In this document: piece after piece, positions 22,603 through 31,552 of the stretch
Position numbering within the stretch: position 1 is the first letter of the stretch
Layout: every line of letters starts with the position of its first letter
Position numbers and translations under genes: made by a program
From: Chaenocephalus aceratus
Taxonomy: Eukaryota > Chordata > Actinopteri > Perciformes > Channichthyidae
Assembly: GCA_023974075.1 (NCBI GenBank)
Contig: CM043796.1
Coordinates: forward strand, 21,189,927-21,253,926
DNA: 64,000 nucleotides
Direction of reading: 5' to 3'
Notes under the pieces: generated by a model
What the model was told of the DNA's origin: nothing
Seen by the model: the letters and a program-made list of their open reading frames with translations, nothing else
Database searches by the model: none

Positions 22603-23500
22603 TAGGGATGCCAGCGATTATTCGATTATTCGAATATTCGTTACAGTCTCCGTAATCGAAAATTATTTTTAAAATTCGATTTTATTTATATATTTTTATT
22701 ATTTTTATTATTTTTATTTAGTTTTTTTTCTGGCTTATTTTCAACCAAAATATAGACTAATGCTAATAATAGTAATAGTATTAATAATTGTAAATGGCCA
22801 TTGGTCACACCACCAGTTTGTTTTACTGTAAACTTGGAGGAAGCCAGCAGCGCAGGCTGCGCAGAGTGCAGACTGCTGCACTCTGCGCAGCCCTTCGCTG
22901 CGCTGCTACACACCGACCCCGCCCCCCCCCCTCTCCGTCACACGTGCGATTGATTTATTGGAGTGAGAACACAACTAAAGATAAACAAAGGAAAGAAGAG
23001 TTCCTCGTGGAACTACTTCAAACTGACAAGTGCAAATGAAGTCAAATGCAAGCTCTGCGAAAAGACTTTGGTGTACCACAGCTCAACATCAACAATGCGT
23101 TCGCATTTAAGTGCGAAGCATGCCAAAGAAGTGCCTGCAGAGAAAGACGCAGCGCAGCCGACCATTACTAACTTCACTTCAAGGCCACGTCGGTGTTTGC
23201 TTTGTACTGTTCTTCCTGAAGAGCCCTTTTATTTGTACCATGTACATGTCTCTCCCGCGGGGGGGGGGGGGGCTAGTGGAGTACTTTGTGACCACAGAGT
23301 GTGAACATTGTGATTAGCTGTTTTAGCGTAGTTCTCCAGTGAAGGGGGGGAAGTCTCCCTCCGCAGCCGGTTGGCGTAGTTTTGGCACAATTCCGTTGTT
23401 CTCTCCTGCGGTGGGGGGGGGCGTCGTCGAATAATCGATTATTATTCGCCAGGGCTGTCCGATTTTCGATTTTGATCATGGTCAGTTTCTGGCATCCCTA
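22603..23500. mobile_element. Ac-type hAT transposon with BED exon
   Basis: The TIR TAGGGATGCCAG is present at both ends in inverted orientation. The exact 8-bp target duplication CTTATTAC flanks it at 22595-22602 and 23501-23508. Subterminal ATTCGATTATTCGAATATTC-type motifs occur at both ends. The 898-bp element holds one BED-finger exon fragment but no catalytic or dimerisation domain, so it is a non-autonomous deletion derivative. Confidence 0.95.
22984..23200 (+). pseudogene. BED zinc-finger exon of a hAT transposase
   Basis: The frame reads KKSSSWNYFKLTSANEVKCK followed by LCEKTLVYHSSTSTMRSHLS and AKHAKE. W..F, C..C and H...H residues in that order match the BED finger of ZBED1-like transposases. 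A linker follows (QPTITNFTSRPRR), after which the frame passes into unrelated G-rich sequence and stops at about 23304. The BED finger itself appears intact; everything downstream is deleted. The open frame begins further upstream at a GTG, and no good ATG is visible. Confidence 0.85.
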
Positions 23501-23508
23501 CTTATTAC

Positions 23509-25200
23509 CAATAATAACTTTTGGCTTTTGCCGGTGCTCTCTGCAACCAGGTGTCCGTACTTAGCCAGAAATTGTTGGAAAATGTGCCACCACTCCATGG
23601 CAAATTTGGAGTCTTACAGTTACAGTAGTGCAATGACACCAAGTACATCATTATTGTACTAGAAGTAGCAATAGTTTCAATTCAGGATTCTTACTTGGAA
23701 TTGAGTATTTAAGACCATAGTACTTTTACGTAAAGGACCTGAATACTTTTTATGCTAGTCAACAAAATAGCTCTGAATTATGTACTCCAACAAAAGTGCT
23801 TCAATTTAAGGTGTGAAAAACTAAGTAGGCTAAACCTGCGTTCACTCTGTCAGACATATTTGATCAATATTTAATACCTAAGGCTGCTAATGTAATTTGC
23901 AGGTTGTAGCAACAGTTTAATTCTGCTGCCACTAAACATTTTTATATCTCAATCAACAAAAGATGATTAAAGATTGCCTCTGAATTCTTTTAGACGACTG
24001 TAAGATTTGAATACATACTTATATTAAAACTGAACCTAATTAGATTTACTGAAGGATAGAAAAGGATTTAGATCTGATAAGCTGATTCACTGTATTTGGA
24101 TTTGACAAAATACTTTTGAAACCCTATGAGAGGTTCAGAGGAAGAGACTGAAGCATATTTATGTGTACATAAACACATTAGAGGCGTATGATATGTCGAG
24201 CTCTTTGTACACAGCCATTCTCCAAGCGGCAGCGAATAATCGAGAAAGCAAGTCCCGTGCTTTTCTCCTTCTACTCTCCCGCTCCCGCTCTCTTCTTTAG
24301 TTATATGCCACTTGCTGTGTGCTTTTATCTAAATGCACCTAAGGGTGTGAGAACATGACAAGATTTTGTTGAGATTTGGCCCCAATTAAGGCAGCCTCAC
24401 AAGCGTTTCAGAGATTTTACAACGTCTTCCTCTCTGCACCCTGAGCTGGAAGATCTCGGGGACGGGGACGGGGACTCTGTGTAATTATTTCTGTAATCCG
24501 AAAGAACTCTTCGTACATTTTTAATATGCAGATGTTAAAACACTCTCTAATGCCATAACATACAGTATCCTCTTACTTTGCAGCAGGACCTTACGCTGTG
24601 AAATGTTCCTAAAAAAAGTCTTGTCTATTCTCATTTTCTTGTATATTTGGGCTTCTTTTGCAGTTTTTTCGCCTGTTTCTCTGCGTGTGAGACACTCTGT
24701 CTGTCTGCTTTTATGCTTTTCAACTTGCGCGTATGCCAGCGGGTCAGTTTGCGCGTCAGTTTGCGCGTCAACTTGTGTGCGTATCTGCTTGCCTCTGCTG
24801 CGTTTTCATCCTTCGACAGCTCTCTGTTTACCCCCTGTATCATTTTTGCAGCAGAGGCAATAAAGGAGTTTGACTGCTCTAACTTTCTGATCAAAGTAAA
24901 CGAAGGATGAAGGAGGGAAATGGAATATGCATCACTCATCCCCCCCATGCGAACATGAAGAAGAAATGCCCTCCTCCAGTAGGGGGCAAACTCCTAAATA
25001 TATTTGTCATATATTTACCCCCTCAAGTTATTGCTGTTATACACATTTACATCCTGGTACTGTACTGACAGCAACAGTACACTTTTTAATATATTTTATA
25101 CATGGCAGAAACGCACACACAAACTCATCCCAAACATGCTAATTTAGCCATTATCAGCTTTTTTATTATAATTTGTGTTATATTTTTTTTCATTGTTTTG
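23509..25200. other. no gene recognised
   Basis: AT-rich sequence. A short GTCAGTTTGCGC tandem repeat (about three units) lies at 24743-24780. Open frames of about 100 codons around 24600-24950 are biased products of that region and show no domain. Confidence 0.5.
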
Positions 25201-25320
25201 AAATGAGGTTAAAATGTTAACATAGGTTCAGGAGCATGGCCACGCCTAAAACTCCGCCTTGAACCACGGCCACCCCTATTTATATCCGGCAAAACTTCCG
25301 GCCACTGCTCGTCTCCATCT
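25201..25320 (+). repeat. split direct repeat A1
   Basis: About 120 bp nearly identical to A2 at 30480-30596, with a few substitutions and small indels. It contains a CACGCC/CCACGGCCACCCC-rich segment and a TATTTATA motif, which may act as the 5' promoter. Confidence 0.92.
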
Positions 25321-25410
25321 TTTCAAGGACTGACAGCCAGCCGTGACTCACGCCGTGCGTCGTCACGGTTCAAACAAGCTTCACGCTACCACCAGAACGT
25401 TCAACTTACC

Positions 25411-25869
25411 ATGGATCCCGAACTGCTGATCAACTCACCAGAGTCAGACGAAGATCTCTTCGACATCGGCTACCCGCCATCCACGTTTCAGCAGTTGGAT
25501 CTAAGCCAAGCATCCGAACGGAGCCGCGTGCGCTCAGCAATCAGTGTTCCACACACCAGCCGCCACAGCTCCCACTCAAGCTCCCCAACGAGACACCTCC
25601 AACTCCAGACAGGTCCCAGGCTTCGTCTACTCCGCCAGCGAGGGCAAACAACCGGGGCCACAACAGGCACAGCAGCTCCAATCTCCCCACCACCGGCAGC
25701 CTGCCTCATTAGCAGCCCCCAGCCACTCGCAGCGGCGCACGCGACACGCCTCTCGGACGGAGCCGCGCTCCGAAACGGAGCCCGAACTACAGAGGTGGAC
25801 AGTCACTCAACTCCAACGTTTCCTGAGATAAAACGGCATCCACTTTCGCCGAAACGACAAACAGGCTAG
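25411..25869 (+). pseudogene. Gag-like ORF1 5' part
   Basis: An ATG in a good context (ACCATGG) opens a 152-codon frame beginning MDPELLINSPESDEDLFDIG, rich in Ser, Pro and Thr. In another frame, the sequence from about 25784 reads ELQRWTVTQLQRFLR, a stop, then NGIHFRRNDKQARLFNLYKA, which looks like the usual helical region of YR-retrotransposon Gag proteins, possibly SAP-like. A frameshift and a TAA therefore break the original Gag. The minisatellite from 26214 separates it from the Gag zinc knuckle. Confidence 0.6.
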
Positions 25870-26213
25870 ACTGTTCAATCTCTACAAAGCCTACAGCAAG
25901 CACAACAGCAAGAGCAACGACACACACAGCTCTTCCTGCTCCAGAGCCAACCACCGTGCGCGCGCGCACCACGGGTTCGTGACGTCACAGGCCGCCGTCC
26001 TCCTCCACGGACACAGCCCGACTCACCAGCACCCCCGGGTGGGGCCCAGGTCGTATTGCCCTCTGTACCTGCTCACAGGCTTCACAAAAAATCCCCTTGC
26101 ACATACATCCCTTTCATCCCTCATCCTTCTTCTTTCCTACCTTCAGCAATCCACAGCAACCCAGCTTCCGCTTACCTTCCTCCTCTAGCAGCTAACCCCG
26201 TAGCAACAGCGCC

Positions 26214-28800
26214 TCACCCCAGTGAGCAGACGCTCCGGTCTCCCTCTCTCTGACTCCCGCAGTGAGCAGAGGCTCCGGTCTCCCTCTCTCTGACCTCGCA
26301 GTAGCAAACGCTCCGGTCTCCCTCTCTCGACCCTCGCAGTGAGCAGAGGCTCCGGTCTCTCTCTCTCTCTCTCTCCTCGACCCTCGCAGTGAGCAGAGGC
26401 CCCGTCTCTCTCTCTCGACCCTCGCAGTGAGCAGAGGCTCCGGTCTCTCTCTCTCGACCCTCGCAGTGAGCAAACGCTCCGGTCTCTCTCTCTCGACCCT
26501 CGCAGTGAGCAGAGACTCCGGTCTCTCTCTCTCGACCCTCGCAGTGAGCAGAGGCTCCGGTCTCTCTCTCTCTCTCGACCCTCGCAGTGAGCAGAGGCTC
26601 CGGTCTCTCTCTCTCTCGACCCTCGCAGTGAGCAGAGGCTCCGGTCTCTCTCTCTCTCGACCCCCGCAGTGAGCAGAGGCTCGGTCTCTCTCTCTCACCC
26701 TCGCAGTAGCAGAGGGCTCCGGTCTCTCTCTCTCTCTCGACCCTCGCAGTGAGCAGAGGCTCCGGTCTCTCTCTCTCGACCCTCGCAGTGAGCAGACGCT
26801 CCGGTCTCTCTCTCGACCCTCGCAGTGAGCAGACTCCGGTCTCTCTCTCTCTCGACCCTCGCAGTGAAGACGTTCCGGTCTCTCTCTCTCTCGACCCTCG
26901 CAGTGAGCAGAGGCTCCGGTCTCTCTCTCTCTGACCCTCGCAGTGAGCAGACGCTCCGGTCTCTCTCTCTCGACCCTCGCAGTGAGCAGAGGCTCCGGTC
27001 TCTCTCTCTCGACCCTCGCAGTGAGCAGACGTCCGGTCTCTCTCTCTCTCTCGACCCTCGCAGTGAGCAGAGGCTCCGGTCTCTCTCTCTCGACCCTCGC
27101 AGTGAGCAGACGCTCCGGTCTCTCTCTCTCGACCCTCGCAGTGAGCAGAGGCTCCGGTCTCTCTCTCTCGACCCTCGCAGTGAGCAGACGCTCCGGTCTC
27201 TCTCTCTCGACCCTCGCAGTGAGCAGACGCTCCGGTCTCTCTCTCTCTCTCTGACCCTCGCAGTGAGCAGAGGCTCCGGTCTCTCTCTCTCTGACCCTCG
27301 CAGTGAGCAGACGCTCCGGTCTCTCTCTCTCTGACCCTCGCAGTGAGCAGAGGCTCCGGTCTCTCTCTCTCTGACCCTCGCAGTGAGCAGACACTCCGGT
27401 CTCTCTCTCTCTGACCCTCGCAGTGAGCAGAGGCTCGGTCTCTCTCTCTCTCTCGACCCTCCGCAGCGAGCAGACGCTCCGGTCTCTCTCTCTCTCGACC
27501 CTCGCAGTGAGCAGAGGCTCCGGTCTCTCTCTCTCTGACCCTCGCAGTGAGCAGCACACTCCGGTCTCTCTCTCTCTTGACCCTCGCAGTGAGCAGAGGC
27601 TCCGGTCTCTCTCTCTCTGACCCTCGCAGTGAGCAGGACACTCCGGTCTCTCTCTCTCTCTGACCCTCGCAGTGAGCAGAGGGCTCCGGTCTCTCTCTCT
27701 CTCTCGACCCTCGCAGCGAGCAGACACTCCGGTCTCTCTCTCTCTGACACTCGCAGTGAGCAGAGGCTCGGTCTCTCTCTCGCTCTGACCCTCGCAGTGA
27801 GTAGACGTTCCTGTCTCTCTCTCTGACCCTCGCGGCGAGCAGACACTCCGGTCTCTCCCTCTCTGACCCTCGCAGTGAGCAGAGGCTCCGGTCTCTCTCT
27901 CTCTCTGACCCTCGCGGCGAGCAGACACTCCGGTCTCTCTCTCTCTCGACCCTCGCAGTGAGCAGACGCTCCGGTCTCTCTCTCTCTCTCTGACCCTCGC
28001 AGTGAGCAGAGGCTCCGGTCTCTCTCTCTGACCCTCGCAGTGAGCAGACACTCCGGTCTCTCTCTCTCTGACCCTCGCAGTGAGCAGAGGCTCCGGTCTC
28101 TCTCTCTCTGACCCTCGCAGTGAGCAGACACTCCGGTCTCTCTCTCTCTGACCCTCGCAGTGAGCAGAGGCTCCGGTCTCTCTCTCTCTCTCGACCCTCG
28201 CAGCGAGCAGACGCTCCGGTCTCTCTCTCTCTCGACCCTCGCAGTGAGCAGAGGCTCCGGTCTCTCTCTCTCTGACCCTCGCAGTGAGCAGACACTCCGG
28301 TCTCTCTCTCGCTGACCCTCGCAGTGAGCAGAGGCTCCGGTCTCTCTCTCTCTGACCCTCGCAGTGAGCAGACACTCCGGTCTCTCTCTCTCTGACCCTC
28401 GCAGTGAGCAGAGGCTCCGGTCTCTCTCTCTCTCTCGACCCTCGCAGCGAGCAGACACTCCGGTCTCTCTCTCTCTGACCCTCGCAGTGAGCAGAGGCTC
28501 CGGTCTCTCTCTCGCTCTGACCCTCGCAGTGAGTAGACGTTCCTGTCTCTCTCTCTGACCCTCGCGGCGAGCAGACACTCCGGTCTCTCCCTCTCTGACC
28601 CTCGCAGTGAGCAGAGGCTCCGGTCTCTCTCTCTCTCTGACCCTCGCGGCGAGCAGACACTCCGGTCTCTCTCTCTCTGACCCTCGCGGCGAGCAGACAC
28701 TCCGGTCTCTCTCTCTCTCTCTCTGACCCTCGCAGTGAGCAGATGCTCCGGTCTCTCTCACTCCGACTCTCGCCGTGAGCAGACGCTCCGGTCTCTCTCT
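26214..28800. repeat. 39-bp minisatellite array, about 65 copies
   Basis: The unit is roughly CCCTCGCAGTGAGCAGAGGC followed by TCCGGT and a (CT)n stretch, averaging about 39 bp with variation in CT number. Two unit types (GCAGAGGCTCC and GCAGACGCTCC/GCAGACACTCC) alternate through much of the array, giving a dimeric higher-order repeat of about 80 bp. A block of about 215 bp at 27715-27935 recurs at 28445-28665. The minus strand lacks stops in all three frames, producing overlapping frames of 890, 828 and 709 codons that are not genes. Confidence 0.96.
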
Positions 28801-28884
28801 CAGAAAAATAAATAAATAATACAAATAATAAAATAAACTTCGCTAGCCAAGCCGCCGGCCGCATCAGATGACCATTACATGTAT

Positions 28885-28979
28885 GTATGATCTGTACGTG
28901 CAGTGTATTTGTAAAGCGCTTTGAGAGTCATTGATAAAGCGCCATAATAAATATAAGGATTATTATTATTATTTATTAT
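28885..28979 (+). repeat. non-LTR retroposon 3' tail
   Basis: TGTAAAGCGCTTTGAGAGTC followed by ATTGATAAAGCGCCATAATAAAT and an (ATT)n end matches the 3' tail of fish L2/SINE-like retroposons. It sits inside the Ngaro-like element, downstream of the minisatellite, and is probably a later insertion. Confidence 0.75.
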
Positions 28980-29210
28980 CAACCCGCTCAACCAGGGAAC
29001 ATACCGGGGTGCTCCAGACTCCGAGCGTTACTGCAGCATCTTCGCAGCACGCGCAACCCTCCCTTGCCAATTATGCGGAGCCCCCTGCCCACCCAGCCTT
29101 AGCATGCTTAGTCAGCTCTCCATCATCTCAAACACCTCACTCACCTTCCTCTCCATCACGCAACGCCTCAGACTTTAACCGTCTATCACCCGCAGGGAGG
29201 CAGGACGGCG

Positions 29211-29336
29211 TGCAACAATTTCAATGACCTAGGCTGCTCTCTTTCTAGCTGCCGCCTCATGCACATCTGCTCTTTCTGCGGCGGCGCTCATGCCAGGAGC
29301 ACCTGCCCCCACAACCCAACTACATCAGCAGATTGA
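29211..29336 (+). pseudogene. Gag C-terminal zinc-knuckle remnant
   Basis: The frame reads CNNFNDLGCSLSSCRLMHIC then SFCGGAHARSTCPHNP and a TGA. The C..FN...C....C...HICS.CGG.H....CP spacing is characteristic of the Gag zinc motif of Ngaro/DIRS-type elements. The cysteines and histidines appear intact, but the frame is separated from the Gag N-terminal part by a frameshift, the minisatellite and a retroposon tail. Confidence 0.72.
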
Positions 29337-29431
29337 CTAGCACGGCAACTCAGCACACCCGTCAAGATAAGCAACTTAGCTACCGCCTCAGCGAATCATC
29401 CAGATAGTCCGTTTACTTTCTCACCAAAGGC

Positions 29432-29896
29432 TTGACCCATGGTTTCCACCCAGGCTTAGCAATACTGCCTGACACATCTCACATCTGCTACAACCTTCAG
29501 TCCGCTTTAACAGAACCTCACACCTTCGACACCTTACTGGCCAAAGAAGTCAAAGAAGGATTCATGATAGGCCATTCAATAGTCCCCAAACAACCACAGA
29601 CTCCCCCACGTGCTCCATCTTCTCGACTTCTTTCTCACAGTCACTCCACCATCCTCACCCCCCTGCCACGGGCTGAGCACACTCATACAAATATTTTTTC
29701 AGACCTTGGCATTCCTCCGTCGGAGGAGAAAACCTCAGGGCCTACAACCTCCATTGAGTTTCTAGGCATCACCCTGGACTCAATGTCTTTCCGGGCTTCT
29801 CTATCCTCAGAGAAAGTACAGCGCATCACTTTCCTCTTGTCAAACTACTTACAGCCCTCCACGGCAAACGACTCTCATATTCACACTCCGGAATAA
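29432..29896 (+). pseudogene. reverse transcriptase remnant (internally deleted)
   Basis: The frame contains GLTHGFHPGLAILPDTSH and LLAKEVKEGFMIG, matching the RT N-terminal region of Ngaro-type elements, then jumps to LGIPPSEEKTSGPTTSIEFL, which continues GITLD and matches the region after the catalytic motif. The palm segment with the catalytic aspartates is missing. A TAA at 29894-29896 ends the frame, but the same frame continues into the recombinase. It is clearly non-functional. Confidence 0.8.
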
Positions 29897-30274
29897 AACG
29901 GATCAGCTGGGAATTTCTTTCCCCATCCACATCTTCCGCCTGAACTCGTATCCCAGCCATACGAGCCACTAACCAAATACTTCAGCGCAAGATACGATGC
30001 ATACGCAACGCCTCAACGCCCACTCTCTCTCACCGAAACAGGGAAAAGGGCCACACGTTTCTGGTTCCAGAAACACTTCCACAACGTCTTGCTCACTTTG
30101 GGGATATGCTCAGAATATTATTCGAGCCATTCCTCCCGCATTGGCGCAGCGTCCACAACAGCTAGACCGGGCATCCCGTATACAACCATCCAGGCCCTCG
30201 GCCGCTCGTCATCCCAAGCGTATCACGCTTACATCCGCAACAATCTTAATGATCTCAGACACGCACACGCTTAA
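29897..30274 (+). pseudogene. tyrosine recombinase C-terminal half
   Basis: Directly in frame with the RT remnant, after one stop, the sequence reads through RATRFWFQKHFHNVLLTLGI, SSHSSRIGAASTTARPGIPY and IQALGRSSSQAYHAYIR. H..R (SHSSR) and the LGR.SS.AY..YI block are the C-terminal catalytic motifs of YR-retrotransposon recombinases, including the nucleophilic Tyr. Most of the N-terminal half, with the first catalytic Arg, is missing together with RNase H. The preserved half has no internal stop. Confidence 0.85.
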
Positions 30275-30300
30275 GTCAGCTGCTTTAATCCGACTCTTTT

Positions 30301-30479
30301 GGGGGCCCGTAATCAGCCCACGCAGATCATGCCGGAGACGGAACCCCCACTCTGAGTCTCCCACTGCACGGACCACAGCTCGTCCTCCCAGATCATCTCT
30401 TCACCCCCCTCATATCATGCACATGTTACTTCAATAAACTTACAAACATCACCTTGTTGTGGCGTGGTTCCTGCTAGTG
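30301..30479 (+). repeat. split direct repeat B1
   Basis: About 180 bp ending TGTGGCGTGGTTCCTGCTAG, then TG, and nearly identical to B2 at 31368-31552. It contains a polyadenylation signal AATAAA at about 30433. Confidence 0.92.
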
Positions 30480-30596
30480 AAATGAGGTTAAAATGTTAAC
30501 ATAGGTTCAGGAGCATGGCCACGCCTAAAACTCCACCTGAACCACGGCCACCCCTATTTATATTCGGCAAAACCCGGCCACTGCTCGCGCCATCTC
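30480..30596 (+). repeat. split direct repeat A2
   Basis: A near copy of A1, directly abutting the end of B1 as expected for the B1-A2 junction of Ngaro-type elements. Confidence 0.92.
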
Positions 30597-30659
30597 AACC
30601 CACCTCCCGCGCCCTCTACCCAGACAGCCCCTTCCGACTCACACCGAGCGACATCCACC

Positions 30660-31290
30660 CAGCCCCGGCCCGCCCGCAACAGCCCGCAGCCCATCCCAAC
30701 AGCCCTACATCCCGCAACCCAACAGCCCGCAGCCCAACATCCCGCATCCCGACCCCGCAACCCAACAGCCCTACAGCCCCAACCCAACAGCCCGACAGCC
30801 CAACATCCCTCATCCCTACAGCCCGCAACCCAACAGCCCTACAGCCCGACATCCCAACATCCCGACACCCCTTCAACCCAACATCCCTACATCCCTACAT
30901 CCCTCATCCCTCATCATCATCCTTCAACCCAACATCCTACATCCCTACATCCCAAACATCCCCTCATCCATACATCCCTTCAACCCAACATCCCTACATA
31001 CCCTTCAACCCAACATCCCGACATCCCAACATCCCTCATCCAACATCCCCTCATCCCTACATCCCTTCAACCCAACATCCCTACATCCCTCAACCCAACA
31101 TCCCCCTACAATCCCAAACATCCCTCATCCCAAACATCCTCTCAATCCTACATCCCTTAACCCCAACATCCCTACAATCCCTTCAACCCAACATCCCTAC
31201 ATCCCAAAATCCCTATCCCAACATCCCTCATCCCTACATCCCTATCATCCCTAAATCCCTCCTCCCTCAATCCCTTCATCCAACATCCTC
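30660..31290. repeat. G-poor (CATCCC)-type minisatellite
   Basis: Irregular repeats of CAACATCCC, CTACATCCC and ACAGCCCGC cover about 630 bp. The plus strand has almost no G after about 30860, a strong strand asymmetry. It separates A2 from B2, an unusual expansion between the two terminal repeats. Long Pro/Ser/Thr-rich open frames across it are artefacts. Confidence 0.93.
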
Positions 31291-31367
31291 TGTCCGTCAC
31301 CATCTATATTTAAACGGTGCACGTTTATATACTGCGTATACTAACACCTTAATCCCAGGATCGGTCT

Positions 31368-31552
31368 GGGGGGCCCGATTAATCAGCCCCACGCAGATTC
31401 ATGCCGGAGGACGGAACCCCCACTCTGAGTCTCCCACTGCACGGACCACAGCTCGTCCTCCCAGATCATCTCTTCACCCCCCTCATATCATGCACATGTT
31501 ACTTCAATAAACTTACAAACATCACCTTGTTGTGGCGTGGTTCCTGCTAGTG
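31368..31552 (+). repeat. split direct repeat B2
   Basis: A near copy of B1, ending the element with GTGGTTCCTGCTAGTG at 31552. AATAAA is conserved at about 31505. Confidence 0.92.

Larger units (their letters stand above)
25201..31552 (+). mobile_element. Ngaro/DIRS-type tyrosine-recombinase retrotransposon
   Basis: The element has split direct repeats in the order A1 (25201-25320), body, B1 (30301-30479), A2 (30480-30596), B2 (31368-31552), the layout known for Ngaro-type YR retrotransposons. A1 and A2 both begin AAATGAGGTTAAAATGTTAA; B1 and B2 both end GGCGTGGTTCCTGCTAGTG. The body encodes, in order, a Gag-like frame, a Gag zinc knuckle, RT remnants and the C-terminal half of a tyrosine recombinase, all interrupted. 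Two minisatellites (26214-28800 and about 30660-31290) inflate the element. No target duplication is expected for YR integration and none is evident. Much of RT/RNase H is deleted, so it is non-autonomous. Confidence 0.9.

Noticed and set aside
24603..24948. Hydrophobic or charged ORFs near the GTCAGTTTGCGC repeat
   Set aside because: Overlapping frames on both strands driven by a short tandem repeat, with no domain or splice context.
26192..28864. 890-, 828- and 709-codon minus-strand ORFs as genes
   Set aside because: They follow the minisatellite unit exactly, overlap in three frames and contain no recognisable domain.
30515..31510. 331-codon Pro/Ser/Thr-rich ORF
   Set aside because: It translates the G-poor minisatellite plus the A2 and B2 noncoding repeats, so it is not a gene.
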